Positions 55,058-63,870 of a stretch of 64,000 nt of DNA are shown here, one piece after another; within the stretch, counting starts at the first letter, position 1, and every line of letters begins with the position of its first letter. Source of the DNA: Halorubrum rubrum (lineage in GTDB: Archaea > Halobacteriota > Halobacteria > Halobacteriales > Haloferacaceae). The position numbers were made by a program, and so were the translations under genes. Location of the stretch: contig NZ_JANHDM010000007.1 of assembly GCF_024494685.1 (NCBI RefSeq), positions 123,809 through 187,808 of the forward strand, given 5' to 3'. The notes beneath the pieces are model-generated. The model was not told where the DNA came from and did no database searches. It saw only the letters and a program-made list of their open reading frames with translations.

Positions 55058-56152
55058 ATGGAGACGCGACGCACCCTGCTCGTCGACGCGTTCACCGACG
55101 ACCCCCTCGCCGGCAACGTCGCCGGCGTGGTCCCCGACGCCGCGGGACTGGGAGACGATCGGATGGGCCGGATCGCGGCCGAACTCGGCGCGTCCGAGAC
55201 CGCCTTTCTCACGGCCGTCGAGGAGGACGGCGGCAGGGACGGGGACGGCGGCAGGCATGGGGACGACGGCAGGCGTGGGGACGACGGGAAGGACGGCGAC
55301 GACGTCGAGACCCGCCGCCGGGTCCGGTATTTCACCCCGACCGACGAGGTCGACCTCTGCGGGCACGCCACGATCGCCTCGTACGCCGCGCTGTTCGCGG
55401 ACGGCGCGATCGACGCCGGCGAGCACCTCCTCCGGACGAACGTCGGCGACCTCGTGATCACGGTGACCGAGTCGGGGGGCGTGTGGATGCGCCAGGAGCC
55501 GCCGACGGTCGATCCGGTCGATCCCGCCGACCTCGACGCCGACCGCCTCGGGTCCGCGCTCGGGATCGACCCGGCCGCGTTACGCGACGTGGGCGCGGAC
55601 CTCCCCGTCGCCGTCGCCTCGACGGGGCTCCCGTTCCTCGTCGTTCCCGTCAACTTCCTCGAGCGGCTGGGCGAGGCCGACCCGGACATGCGCGCCGTCG
55701 AGGCGCTGTCGGCCGAGTTCGACGTGGCGGGCGTCTACGCGTTCACCTTCGACGCGCTCGAGGCCGACTCGACGCTCCACGGCCGGGCGTTCGCCCCGGC
55801 CCTCGGCGTCCCCGAGGACCCGGTGACGGGCACCGCGAGCGGCGCGGTCGGCGGGTATCTTCGGGCGGTCGACGCCTTCGAGGGCGACTTCCCCGAGGAG
55901 GTCCGGTGCGAGCAGGGACACTTCCTCGACCGACCCGGCTACGTCCGGGTTCGGGTCGAGGAGGGCGGGAGCGGCGGGAGCGGCGGGAGCGGCGGGAGCG
56001 GCGGGAGCGGCGGGAGCGGCGGGAGCGGCGGGAGCGGCGGGAACGGCGACGAGGGCGACGTGACCGTCGCGGTCGGCGGCGACGCGGTCGTCTCGCTCGA
56101 GGGCGAGCTCCGGATCCCCGAGGAGGAGGACGACGAGATCATCGAGGCGTGA
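55058..56152 (+). CDS. PhzF-family isomerase/epimerase with glycine-rich inserts
   Basis: 364 aa from ATG 55058. The PhzF fold is clear: LVDAFTDDPLAGNVAGVVPDA, ELGASETAFL with the catalytic Glu, RYFTPTDEVDLCGHATIASYA and GVPEDPVTGTASGAVGGYL. Two low-complexity inserts stand out: a Gly/Asp/Arg segment (about residues 59-83) and eight perfect GGS units plus GGN (residues 303-329) in the loop before the last strands. Family members catalyse proton shifts or isomerise small metabolites; substrate unknown. Confidence 0.88.
   Translation: METRRTLLVDAFTDDPLAGNVAGVVPDAAGLGDDRMGRIAAELGASETAFLTAVEEDGGRDGDGGRHGDDGRRGDDGKDGDDVETRRRVRYFTPTDEVDLCGHATIASYAALFADGAIDAGEHLLRTNVGDLVITVTESGGVWMRQEPPTVDPVDPADLDADRLGSALGIDPAALRDVGADLPVAVASTGLPFLVVPVNFLERLGEADPDMRAVEALSAEFDVAGVYAFTFDALEADSTLHGRAFAPALGVPEDPVTGTASGAVGGYLRAVDAFEGDFPEEVRCEQGHFLDRPGYVRVRVEEGGSGGSGGSGGSGGSGGSGGSGGSGGNGDEGDVTVAVGGDAVVSLEGELRIPEEEDDEIIEA
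55964..56044 (+). repeat. 9-bp microsatellite coding for (Gly-Gly-Ser)8-Gly-Gly-Asn
   Basis: Eight perfect head-to-tail copies of GGCGGGAGC, followed by GGCGGGAAC, inside the PhzF-like gene. Perfect identity of all units points to recent slippage expansion. Confidence 0.95.
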
Positions 56153-56451
56153 CGCGTCGCTGCTGACGCGGTGACCACCGCCAAAGCCCCAGCCAGGAGG
56201 AGGCCGTACGCTCGCTGTGCTCCTCGCTCAGTCGCTGCCACTCCCTCGCTCCGGTGCTTGCGTCGCCTACGGCCTCCTCCTGGCTGCCCCTTTGAGTCCC
56301 ACCCGACCGCACCTCACGCCTCCCCAACCTCGTCGGTCGTCCTCCGCTTCGCTCCGGCCGACCGACTCCCTCGCGGTCCGGTCGCGGGTCTGCGACCCGC
56401 TCCCGGGCGCGCCGACCGAACCCTTACGTCCGCGAGCCACGTAGCGATCGT
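56153..56451. other. 299-bp intergenic region with a large inverted repeat
   Basis: Perfect 18-base inverted repeat (arms 56191-56208 and 56268-56285) around a 59-base CTCGCT-rich spacer, then a pyrimidine-rich stretch with smaller CCGCTTCGCTCC-type hairpins and GGTCGCGGGTCTGCGACCC (56389-56407). No reading frame with normal composition. It resembles dispersed intergenic repeats of haloarchaea rather than a gene. Confidence 0.6.
56191..56285. repeat. Perfect 18-bp inverted repeat
   Basis: Left arm AGCCAGGAGGAGGCCGTA, right arm its exact reverse complement, spacer 59 bases. It lies after the PhzF-like gene and could form a stable stem in RNA or be the ends of a small mobile element. Confidence 0.9.
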
Positions 56452-56646
56452 ATGGAGTTCGACCTCCCGCGTGCGGCCGGTCTCGTGGCGCTTCTGATCG
56501 CCCTCGGCGTCGGTGGACTCGTCGGCGGCGGCATGATGCCGCTTTCGACGACGCTGATGATGGTCCTCCCGTCGATGGTCGCCTTCGGCGCGATCGTCTT
56601 CGTCGTCGGGATGAAACACGGCGAGTTCCGCGCGACCCGGACGTAG
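56452..56646 (+). CDS. Small two-helix membrane protein
   Basis: 64 aa. Two hydrophobic helices (residues about 8-28 and 33-53) are joined by a short GGMMPLS turn, with a charged C-terminal KHGEFRATRT. No motif. Short conserved proteins of this build are widespread in haloarchaea without assigned role. ATG 56452 follows the repeat-rich gap. Confidence 0.65.
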   Translation: MEFDLPRAAGLVALLIALGVGGLVGGGMMPLSTTLMMVLPSMVAFGAIVFVVGMKHGEFRATRT

Positions 56647-56759
56647 GGATCGAGGCCGCCGGGCCGAGACCGCTCGACCGCCGTCGGGCGGTCGATCGCC
56701 CGGTCGACGCCGTCGAACCGTATCGCGTCGTTTTTGGGCGGCGGCGAGAACCGCGGAGC

Positions 56760-57710
56760 ATGGTTCTCGGCTCGCCCGTCACCGAACTCGGCCTCCTCCT
56801 CGTCGGCGTCGGCCTGCTGTACGCCGGCGCGGAGCTCTTGGTGGCTGGCGCTCGCGACCTCGCGCTCGCCGTGGGGCTGAAGGCCTCGACGGTCGGGGTG
56901 ACGGTCGTCGCGTTCGCGACGACCACGCCGGAGCTGTTCGTGTCGGTGCTCGGCGCGGTCACCGTCTCGACTGACATCGGACTGGGCGCGATCGTGGGAT
57001 CGAACGTGGCGAACGTCGGCCTCGTGTTGGGCGTCTCCGCGCTCATCCGCCCGCTCGACGTCTCCGAGACGGTGCTCCGCCGGGACGTCCCGTTCATGAT
57101 CCTCGCCGCGCTGCTGCTCGTGGGACTCGGGTGGAACGGCCGGATCGGCCCCCTCGCAGGGGGCGTCCTCCTCGCGGCGCTCGTCGCGTTCACGGTCGTG
57201 GTGTTGCGCCGGGTTCAGCGGACGCAGGCCGGCATCTCCGCCGCCGAACGGGACGGGATGCCCGACGCGGAGGCGCGGGACGTCCTCGCCGTGGTCGCCG
57301 GGATCGCCGCGCTCGTCCTCGGGTCCCGGTGGCTGATCGACGGCGGCCGCGACCTGCTCGCCGCGGCGGGCTTCTCGGATCTCTTCATCGGTCTCACCGT
57401 GCTCGCCGTGGGGACCTCGCTTCCCGAACTCGCCGCCAGCGTCGTCGCCGCCGCCCGCGACGAGGCGAGCTTCAGCGTCGGCAACGTCGTCGGCTCGAAC
57501 ATCTACAACGTCCTGGCCGTGATCGGCCTGCTCGCGTTCGTCTCCCCGATCGACGTGAGCCCCGGCGTGCGGGCGTTCGAGTTCCCGGCGCTCGTCGCGT
57601 TCACGCTGCTCGTCGTCGGCCTGATGTACCGCGGCGACCGGCTCACCCGCGTCGACGGCGCGGTCCTCGTGGTCGCGTACGCGGGATTCGTCTACCTGCT
57701 GTTGCCGTGA
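56760..57710 (+). CDS. Calcium/cation antiporter, CaCA family
   Basis: 316 aa with about ten helices in two homologous halves. The alpha-repeats are intact: VVAFATTTPELFVSVLGAV...IVGSNVANVGLVLG in the first half and TVLAVGTSLPELAASVVAA...GNVVGSNIYNVLAVIG in the second, with the Glu residues of PEL that bind the ions. It exchanges sodium or protons for calcium across the cell membrane. It stands alone. Confidence 0.93.
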   Translation: MVLGSPVTELGLLLVGVGLLYAGAELLVAGARDLALAVGLKASTVGVTVVAFATTTPELFVSVLGAVTVSTDIGLGAIVGSNVANVGLVLGVSALIRPLDVSETVLRRDVPFMILAALLLVGLGWNGRIGPLAGGVLLAALVAFTVVVLRRVQRTQAGISAAERDGMPDAEARDVLAVVAGIAALVLGSRWLIDGGRDLLAAAGFSDLFIGLTVLAVGTSLPELAASVVAAARDEASFSVGNVVGSNIYNVLAVIGLLAFVSPIDVSPGVRAFEFPALVAFTLLVVGLMYRGDRLTRVDGAVLVVAYAGFVYLLLP

Positions 57711-57837
57711 GTTCGGCGTTCTCGGCGTTCCCGGTGTCCTCGTCGTTCCCGGCGTCCCCCGCGTCCCCACCGTCGTCGCGAGTTCACGCCGACCCCGAAC
57801 CGACGGCTATTCGGTCGACGACGCCCCATCCCGAGTC

Positions 57838-59274
57838 GTGATAGCGATCGTCGTCAGTCGGGCCGACGGCGCCTCCGCCCATATCGGCGAGCGGCTGCTC
57901 GAGGTCGGCGACTGGACGAGCCACGAGGACGAGACCCGGCCGGACGCCGCGGGCGGCGGGACCTACTACCGGACCGAGGGGTTCGAGCTCCGCGAGTTCG
58001 CGGACCTCCACATCGACCTGTCGAACCCCGCGGCCGCCTTCGGCGGGGATGGCGGCGAGGAGGACGAGGGCGACCGGGAGGACGGGAGCGACGAGGAGCG
58101 CGAGGACGCTCCGGACCTCCTCGTGTTCGTCTCGCGACACTCGGGAAACACCGGGCCGCTCCTCACGGCCCACGTCACCGGCAACTTCGGACCGGCAGAG
58201 TACGGCGGAGAGCCGCGGACGCTCGCGCGGGCCGCGCCGGGCGCGGTCGATCGCGTCGTCGACGCGATGGCGACGCACGCGCCCGAGGGGTACGACGTGG
58301 GGATCGAGTGTACCCACCACGGGCCGACCGACGCTGCGGTCCCCTCGCTGTTCGCCGAGCTCGGCTCCGGGGAGTCAGAGTGGACGGACCCCGAGGGCGC
58401 CCGCGCGGTCGCGAGGGCCGTCCTCGCGCTCCGGGGGACCGGCCCGAACCGGACCGGACCCGACGGCCGGAACCGCCACGTCGTCGGCTTCGGCGGCGGC
58501 CACTACGCCCCGCGGTTCACCCGGATCGTCCGCGAGACGGAGTGGGCGGTCGGGCACGTCGGGGCCGACTGGGCGCTCGACGAGATGGGCGCGCCGGACG
58601 CGAACCGCGACGTGATCGAGGCGGCGTTCGCGCGGAGCCGCGCCGACCACGCCGTGATCGAGGGCGACCGCCCCGCGCTCGCGGCGACGATCGAGGACCT
58701 CGGCCGCCGGGTCGTGAGCGAGACGTGGGTCCGCGAGGTCGGCGATCGGCCGCTCGAACTCGTCGCGCACCTGGAGGCGGCGATCGCCCCCGTCGACGAG
58801 GGGCTCCGGTTCGGATCGGTCGTTCCCGCGGGCGCTTCCGTCGACGACCCGGCGGACGCGGTGGTCGTCCGGGAGCTTCCGGCCGAGTTGCTGGCGCGGG
58901 CACAGGGCGTCGACGCCGCGGCCGCGCGCGACGCCGTCGAGGCGAACGCGGTCGCGTTCGGGACCGAGCAGGCGGGAACGCGCGCGGCCGGAACCGTCGC
59001 GTTCGCGGCCGACGAGGAGAGCCCCGGCCACGCGGACCTCGTCGCCGACCTCGCGGCCGTCCTCGAGGCCGGCTACGACGAGGTCGTCGTCGACGGCGAC
59101 GCCGTGATCGCCCGCGAGACCGCCTTCGACCCGGCGCTCGCGGCCGATCTGGGAGTGCCGGAGGGGCCGGCGTTCGGCCGGCTCGCGTCCGGCGAGCCGG
59201 TCGAGGTCGACGGCGAGACGATCGGTCCGGAGGCGGTCTCGACGCGCTCCGAAGAGCGGTTCCCGATCGAGTGA
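57838..59274 (+). CDS. dtdA: D-aminoacyl-tRNA deacylase, archaeal GEK1 type
   Basis: 478 aa from GTG 57838. DtdA motifs: LLVFVSRHSGNTGPLLTAHVTGNFG, GIECTHHGPTDAAVPSLF with the metal histidines, and GFGGGHYAPRFTRI. It hydrolyses D-amino acids from mischarged tRNA. An acidic insert (about residues 70-98, rich in Glu and Asp) enlarges a loop before the first motif. The C-terminal 200 residues form an extension found in some haloarchaeal members. Confidence 0.9.
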   Translation: MIAIVVSRADGASAHIGERLLEVGDWTSHEDETRPDAAGGGTYYRTEGFELREFADLHIDLSNPAAAFGGDGGEEDEGDREDGSDEEREDAPDLLVFVSRHSGNTGPLLTAHVTGNFGPAEYGGEPRTLARAAPGAVDRVVDAMATHAPEGYDVGIECTHHGPTDAAVPSLFAELGSGESEWTDPEGARAVARAVLALRGTGPNRTGPDGRNRHVVGFGGGHYAPRFTRIVRETEWAVGHVGADWALDEMGAPDANRDVIEAAFARSRADHAVIEGDRPALAATIEDLGRRVVSETWVREVGDRPLELVAHLEAAIAPVDEGLRFGSVVPAGASVDDPADAVVVRELPAELLARAQGVDAAAARDAVEANAVAFGTEQAGTRAAGTVAFAADEESPGHADLVADLAAVLEAGYDEVVVDGDAVIARETAFDPALAADLGVPEGPAFGRLASGEPVEVDGETIGPEAVSTRSEERFPIE

Positions 59275-59353
59275 GCGGTTTCTCGGGTGAGCGGTCCCCT
59301 CGGACCGACTGACGGGCCCTCTCGGCGTCTGACGCGAGTCGGACGATCGGGCA

Positions 59354-59366
59354 AGAATAAATACGT
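59354..59366 (+). promoter_or_regulatory. Promoter of ftsZ1
   Basis: AAGAATAAATACG is centred about 30 bases before the ATG at 59390, in an otherwise GC-rich gap; predicts a near-leaderless message. Confidence 0.5.
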
Positions 59367-59389
59367 CGGGGTCGCAACGGCACCATATA

Positions 59390-60544
59390 ATGGACTCCAT
59401 CGTTGAGGACGCCATCGACGAAGCCGAGGAATCCCCGGCGGACGGCTCCGGGGGTCCCGGCGACCCCGCACAGGACGGACACGCCGGCGCTTCCCCCCGG
59501 ACCGGCACGATGACCGACGACGAGCTGGAGGACGTTCTCCAGGACCTCCAGACCAACATCACCGTCGTCGGCTGCGGCGGTGCCGGCGGCAACACTGTCA
59601 ACCGGATGACCGAGGAGGGGATCCACGGCGCGAAGCTCGTCGCGGCCAACACCGACGTCCAACACCTCGTCAACATCGAGGCCGACACCAAGATCCTGAT
59701 GGGTCAACAGAAGACTCAGGGTCGCGGCGCGGGCTCGCTCCCGCAGGTGGGCGAGGAGGCCGCGATCGAGTCCCAAGAGGAGATCTCCGACGCCATCGAC
59801 GGCTCCGACATGGTGTTCGTCACCGCCGGGCTCGGCGGCGGGACGGGGACGGGGTCGGCCCCGGTCGTCGCGAAGGCCGCCCGCGACTCCGGCGCGCTCA
59901 CCATCGCCATCGTCACGACCCCGTTCACCGCCGAGGGCGAGGTGCGGCGGACGAACGCGGAGGCGGGACTCGAACGCCTCCGCGACGTGAGCGACACCGT
60001 GATCGTCGTCCCCAACGACCGCCTGCTCGACGCGGTCGGGAAGCTCCCGGTCAGGCAGGCGTTCAAGGTGTCCGACGAGGTGCTGATGCGCTCGGTGAAG
60101 GGGATCACGGAGCTGATCACCAAACCCGGCCTCGTCAACCTCGACTTCGCCGACGTCCGCACCGTGATGGAGAAGGGCGGCGTCGCGATGATCGGCCTCG
60201 GCGAGTCCGACTCCGAGTCGAAGGCGCAGGACTCGGTGAAGTCGGCGCTCCGTTCGCCGCTCCTCGACGTCGACATCTCCGGGGCGAACTCCGCGCTCGT
60301 GAACGTCACCGGGGGACAGGACATGTCCATCGAGGAGGCCGAGGGCGTCGTCGAGGAGATCTACGACCGGATCGACCCCGACGCGCGGATCATCTGGGGA
60401 ACCTCCGTCGACGAGGCGCTCGAGGGCGAGATGCGGACGATGATCGTCGTCACGGGCGTCGAGTCGCCGCAGATCTACGGCCAGAACGGCGGCGACGCCG
60501 AACAGGCTGCCGCCGAGATGGAGGACATCGACTACGTCGAGTGA
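59390..60544 (+). CDS. ftsZ1: Cell division GTPase FtsZ1
   Basis: 384 aa. An acidic N-terminal tail of about 50 residues precedes the tubulin-like GTPase: [15 protein letters not shown], the tubulin signature [29 protein letters not shown] and the T7 loop region [17 protein letters not shown]. The C-terminus EMEDIDYVE is short. FtsZ1 assembles the Z-ring in haloarchaea together with FtsZ2. Adjacency to secE and nusG is typical of ftsZ1. Confidence 0.96.
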   Translation: MDSIVEDAIDEAEESPADGSGGPGDPAQDGHAGASPRTGTMTDDELEDVLQDLQTNITVVGCGGAGGNTVNRMTEEGIHGAKLVAANTDVQHLVNIEADTKILMGQQKTQGRGAGSLPQVGEEAAIESQEEISDAIDGSDMVFVTAGLGGGTGTGSAPVVAKAARDSGALTIAIVTTPFTAEGEVRRTNAEAGLERLRDVSDTVIVVPNDRLLDAVGKLPVRQAFKVSDEVLMRSVKGITELITKPGLVNLDFADVRTVMEKGGVAMIGLGESDSESKAQDSVKSALRSPLLDVDISGANSALVNVTGGQDMSIEEAEGVVEEIYDRIDPDARIIWGTSVDEALEGEMRTMIVVTGVESPQIYGQNGGDAEQAAAEMEDIDYVE

Positions 60545-60579
60545 GACCGCTCCGCGCCGACGGCGTCGCCCGAACCCGC

Positions 60580-60595
60580 ATCAAAAGGTAAAAAC
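60580..60595 (+). promoter_or_regulatory. Putative promoter of secE-nusG
   Basis: ATCAAAAGGTAAAAAC (60580-60595) is an A-rich island between ftsZ1 and secE, about 35 bases before the ATG at 60622. Confidence 0.4.
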
Positions 60596-60621
60596 CGTCC
60601 CGTCACGAACTCGCTCGTAAC

Positions 60622-60798
60622 ATGGACGTCCCGTACGACCTCAACAGCTATATCCGCGTGTTGAAGCTGGCGAGCACGCCGAGCACCGACGAGTTCCTCC
60701 AGGTGTCGAAGATCGCCGGCGCCGGGATCCTGCTCATCGGCTTCCTCGGCTTCCTGATGTTCGCGATCATGAGCCTCCTGCCGGGGGTCGGCGCGTAA
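60622..60798 (+). CDS. secE: Protein translocase subunit SecE (Sec61 gamma)
   Basis: 58 aa. A short amphipathic start ([21 protein letters not shown]) is followed by a single membrane helix (residues about 32-53), the standard layout of archaeal SecE, which clamps the SecY channel. Its TAA overlaps the nusG ATG by one base (TAATG). The secE-nusG order is conserved across archaea and bacteria and decides the call, because the protein itself is small. Confidence 0.9.
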   Translation: MDVPYDLNSYIRVLKLASTPSTDEFLQVSKIAGAGILLIGFLGFLMFAIMSLLPGVGA

Positions 60799-61250
60799 TG
60801 CCGATCTTCTCGGTCAAGACGACCGCCCGCCAGGAACGGACCGTCGCGGACATGCTCGCCGAAAAGGAGATGCCCGAGATCCAGGCGGTCATCGCCCCAG
60901 ACCAGCTCACGAGCTACGTGATGGTCGAGGCCTCGGACGGCAGCGTCTTCGCCCGGATCCTCGACGAGATCCCCCACGCCCGCGGCGTCATCCAGGGCGC
61001 GGACGGCCCCGCCGAGAGCCCCTTCTCGGAGGTCGAACACTTCCTCTCGCCGACCCCGGACGTGGAGGGGATCGCCGAGGGCGACATCGTCGAGCTCATC
61101 GCCGGCCCGTTCAAAGGCGAGAAGGCCCGCGTCCAGCGCATCGACGAGGGCAAAGACCAGGTGACAGTCGAGCTGTACGAGGCGACGGTCCCCATCCCGG
61201 TCACGGTTCGCGGCGACCAGATCCGCGTGCTCGACAGCGAGGAGCGGTAG
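60798..61250 (+). CDS. spt5: Transcription elongation factor Spt5/NusG
   Basis: 150 aa. NGN domain 1-85 (IFSVKTTARQERTVADML and SYVMVEASDGSVFARILDEIPHARGV) and KOW domain (IAEGDIVELIAGPFKGEKARVQRID, about 91-115). With Spt4 it clamps RNA polymerase during elongation and can couple it to ribosomes. Translationally linked to secE. Confidence 0.95.
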   Translation: MPIFSVKTTARQERTVADMLAEKEMPEIQAVIAPDQLTSYVMVEASDGSVFARILDEIPHARGVIQGADGPAESPFSEVEHFLSPTPDVEGIAEGDIVELIAGPFKGEKARVQRIDEGKDQVTVELYEATVPIPVTVRGDQIRVLDSEER

Positions 61251-61352
61251 CCCTCGAACCGGACGAACGGCGCGACGCGCCGTGAGTCGACGGCGAGGAG
61301 CGGTAGTCTCCCCACTCCGGTTCCCTCCTCGGATCTCCGCCAACGACAAGGG

Positions 61353-61360
61353 CTTTATTC
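61353..61360 (+). promoter_or_regulatory. TATA element of artA
   Basis: CTTTATTC, about 27 bases before the ATG at 61383; good match to the haloarchaeal TATA consensus with leaderless spacing. Confidence 0.55.
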
Positions 61361-61382
61361 GACGGCCACCGATCCCGTCTAC

Positions 61383-62345
61383 ATGTTCGGTCCCGGCGTC
61401 CCCGCGATACTGAGCGTGATACCCGACACGTTCACGTTCGCGTGGATCGTGGCGGTCCTCTTCGCGGCCGCCTGGCTGCTCGACTCCCGCGGGTACGCGG
61501 CGGGACGGTCGCTCGCCGCCGGCACGTGGGGGCTGTTCGGGCTGTTCTGGCTGACGACGGTGCCGTACTTCGCGTTCGAACACCAGAGCTACGTCGAGTC
61601 GATCCTCGCGCTCGTCGGTGTCCCCGCCTGTCTCTACGTCGGCTACCTGCTGTACGACGGGCGGGCGTCGCTCTTCACGCTCACGCGGGCGGTCTCGATC
61701 ATGCTGTTCATCTACCTCCCGTTCGAGACGATCCCGGCGTTCACGCTCGCCGGCGTGGCGGTCCCGGAGCCCCGTCGGATCCTCATCGAGATCGTCGCGA
61801 ACCACACCGGCGCGATGATCGACCTGCTCGGGTACGCCCCCGAGCGCGTGACGAGCTACGAGGGGTACGACGCCGCCTTCGGGTGGACGCTCGAGGACGG
61901 CCACCGCATGCGGATCAACGTCGTGTTGGCGTGTACGGGCCTCGGCAGCATGGCGATCTTCGGCGGGCTCGTCGCCGCCGTGGACGGGCCACTCGACCGG
62001 AAGCTCCGGGCGCTCGCGGTCTCGATCCCGCTCATCTACGTGCTCAACATCCTCCGAACGACGTTCATCACGGTCGTCGCCGGCAACCAGTACATGCAGT
62101 GGCAGCCGGAGCTGGTGTTGGCGATGTTCGGCGCGACGAACCCCTACCGCGTCTCGTTTCTGGTCTCCGACCGGATCATCAGCCAGCTGCTCGCGGTCGT
62201 CGCGCTGATCGGGATCACGTACCTCGTCGCCAGACAGCTCCCCGAGCTCGTGGTCATCCTGGAGGACGTCCTCTACGTGCTCACCGGCGAGGAACACGAC
62301 CTCACGGAGGCGCTCGACCTCCCGCGAGAGCCGACCAACCGGTGA
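61383..62345 (+). CDS. artA: Archaeosortase A
   Basis: 320 aa, about eight helices. The exosortase/archaeosortase catalytic set is visible: Cys in VLACTGLGSMAIFGG, Arg in VLNILRTTFI and the downstream FLVSDRIISQLL. It cleaves C-terminal PGF-CTERM signals of S-layer and other surface proteins so they can be lipid-anchored. The cytosolic C-terminus is acidic. Its place directly after ftsZ1-secE-nusG fits the reported mid-cell action of archaeosortase in growing haloarchaea. Confidence 0.93.
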   Translation: MFGPGVPAILSVIPDTFTFAWIVAVLFAAAWLLDSRGYAAGRSLAAGTWGLFGLFWLTTVPYFAFEHQSYVESILALVGVPACLYVGYLLYDGRASLFTLTRAVSIMLFIYLPFETIPAFTLAGVAVPEPRRILIEIVANHTGAMIDLLGYAPERVTSYEGYDAAFGWTLEDGHRMRINVVLACTGLGSMAIFGGLVAAVDGPLDRKLRALAVSIPLIYVLNILRTTFITVVAGNQYMQWQPELVLAMFGATNPYRVSFLVSDRIISQLLAVVALIGITYLVARQLPELVVILEDVLYVLTGEEHDLTEALDLPREPTNR

Positions 62346-62424
62346 CCTCGGAGGCGCGACCCGTGAACCCGACCCGAGGCGTCCGATCGCCCGTCCGGCG
62401 CGGAACGCGGAGGCGCGACCCGCC

Positions 62425-63672
62425 GTGGTGAGCGGCGCCGACCCCCTGATCTACCTCGAGACGAACGTCGCCAAGCTGGTGTTGGCGACGCTTCTGGGGA
62501 TGTTCCTCGGGCTCGAACGCGAGTGGTCACAGAAGTCGGCGGGGATCCGGACGTTCGCGCTCGTCAGCCTCGCCGCGGCGGTGTTCTCGCTCGCCGACGA
62601 GCCGGGACTGCTGGTCGTCGGCGGGGCTCTGATCGTCGCCAGCGCGGTGCTTCTCGCCGTCCGGAGCTTCGTCGAGCCGGACGTCGACGGGCTCTCGCTC
62701 ACCACCTCCGTCTCGATGCTCGTCGCCTACGGGGTCGGCGTGCTCGTCGCGGCGAGCCTCTTTTTAGAGGCGGTGACGGTGGCGGTGCTCTCCTCGTTCC
62801 TGCTCGTGTTGAAACGCGAGCTCCACCAGTTCGCGTGGGGGCTCTCCCGCGAGGAGGTGCGCAGCGCGGTCGAGTTCACCATCCTGGCGTTCGTCGTCTT
62901 CCCGATCCTCCCCGCCGAGACGATCGACCCGTGGGGGGCGGTCCAGCCGCGGCTGGTCTGGTCGCTCGTCGTCGCGATAAGCGCGATCGGGTTCGTCAAC
63001 TACGTCTTGGTGCGAAAGTACCAGGGCCGCGGCTACGCCGTCACCGGCTTCTTCGGCGGACTGGTGAACTCCACCGCGGTCGTCGCCGAGATGGCCAAGC
63101 GCGCGAGCGGCCGGGACGACCTCTTCGACATCGCGGTCGGCTCGATCCTGCTCGCGAACGCGGCGATGGCGCTGCGGAACGCGGCGCTGGTCGTCGCGTT
63201 CGTCCCCGAGGCCGCCCTCGCCGTCGGCGCGCCCCTCGGCGCGATCACGGTCGCGGGGGTCGCGCTCGCGCTCTGGCGGAGCGACTGGCGGACCGGCGTG
63301 GAGGCCGAGCTCACCTCCCCCTTCAGCCTGCGGAACGCCCTCACCTTCGGCGGGCTGTTCCTCCTCGTGCTCCTCGTCTCCGCCGGGGCCGAGCGGGCGT
63401 TCGGCGCGACCGGCTTCGTCGCCACGGCGTTCCTCGCGGGACTCGTCTCCTCGGGGACGGCGACGACGACCGCCGTCTCGCTTCTGGGCACCGAGCAGAT
63501 CACGGTCGACACCGCGGTCGCGGGGATCGTCGCCGGCACGGTCTCGAGCATCCTCGTGAAGACCGCCTTCGCCGCGAGCGTCGGCCGCGACCTCGTCCGC
63601 CCGGTGCTGCTATGGAACCTCGTGCTCATCGCCGTCGGACTGGCGGTCGGCGCGCCGCTGTTGCTGGTTTGA
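62425..63672 (+). CDS. MgtC/SapB-type membrane protein with DUF4010
   Basis: 415 aa from GTG 62425 (GTG 62428 is equally possible), about eleven helices. The N-terminal MgtC/SapB-like part has LATLLGMFLGLEREWSQKSAGIRTFALVSL. The DUF4010 part has RKYQGRGYAVTGFFGGLVNSTAVVAEMA and later LAGLVSSGTATTTAVSLL, an internal repeat. Role unknown; magnesium homeostasis is suggested for MgtC relatives only. Confidence 0.87.
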   Translation: MVSGADPLIYLETNVAKLVLATLLGMFLGLEREWSQKSAGIRTFALVSLAAAVFSLADEPGLLVVGGALIVASAVLLAVRSFVEPDVDGLSLTTSVSMLVAYGVGVLVAASLFLEAVTVAVLSSFLLVLKRELHQFAWGLSREEVRSAVEFTILAFVVFPILPAETIDPWGAVQPRLVWSLVVAISAIGFVNYVLVRKYQGRGYAVTGFFGGLVNSTAVVAEMAKRASGRDDLFDIAVGSILLANAAMALRNAALVVAFVPEAALAVGAPLGAITVAGVALALWRSDWRTGVEAELTSPFSLRNALTFGGLFLLVLLVSAGAERAFGATGFVATAFLAGLVSSGTATTTAVSLLGTEQITVDTAVAGIVAGTVSSILVKTAFAASVGRDLVRPVLLWNLVLIAVGLAVGAPLLLV

Positions 63673-63705
63673 GCGTGGAGCGAGGCGGAAGGGGTTCTGT
63701 CGAGC

Positions 63706-63713
63706 TTTTTTTT
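63706..63713 (+). terminator. Oligo-T tract after the MgtC-like gene
   Basis: Eight consecutive T, 33 bases after the stop at 63672; archaeal RNA polymerase terminates at such tracts. The adjoining TTTTATTGG could instead serve as a promoter element for RNA reading rightward. Confidence 0.5.
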
Positions 63714-63744
63714 ATTGGTTCGTTACGGAGAATCGAGGAGAAAG

Positions 63745-63764
63745 CCTCGCGCTTTAGCGCGGGG
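63745..63764 (+). repeat. Hairpin of an IS200/IS605-type element end
   Basis: CCTCGCGC-TTTA-GCGCGGGG forms an eight-pair stem (one T-G) with a four-base loop, followed by ATGAAT. It resembles hairpins bounding IS200/IS605-family elements, including IS1341-type tnpB elements. It lies 106 bases before a tnpB reading frame; it may be the left end of that element or the right end of a lost neighbour. Confidence 0.55.
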
Positions 63765-63870
63765 ATGAATCCGACACTACCCTTCGCAGTCCACCGGTCG
63801 ATGGCACGGCTGGATATTCCACGCTGCGCCAATACACACTTTCAAGTAATTTTGTCTACATAGGTTACAT

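Noticed and set aside
57711..57837. Repeat-like GGCGTTCCCGG stretch as a functional repeat
   Set aside because: Irregular low-complexity sequence without a constant period; probably neutral intergenic DNA.
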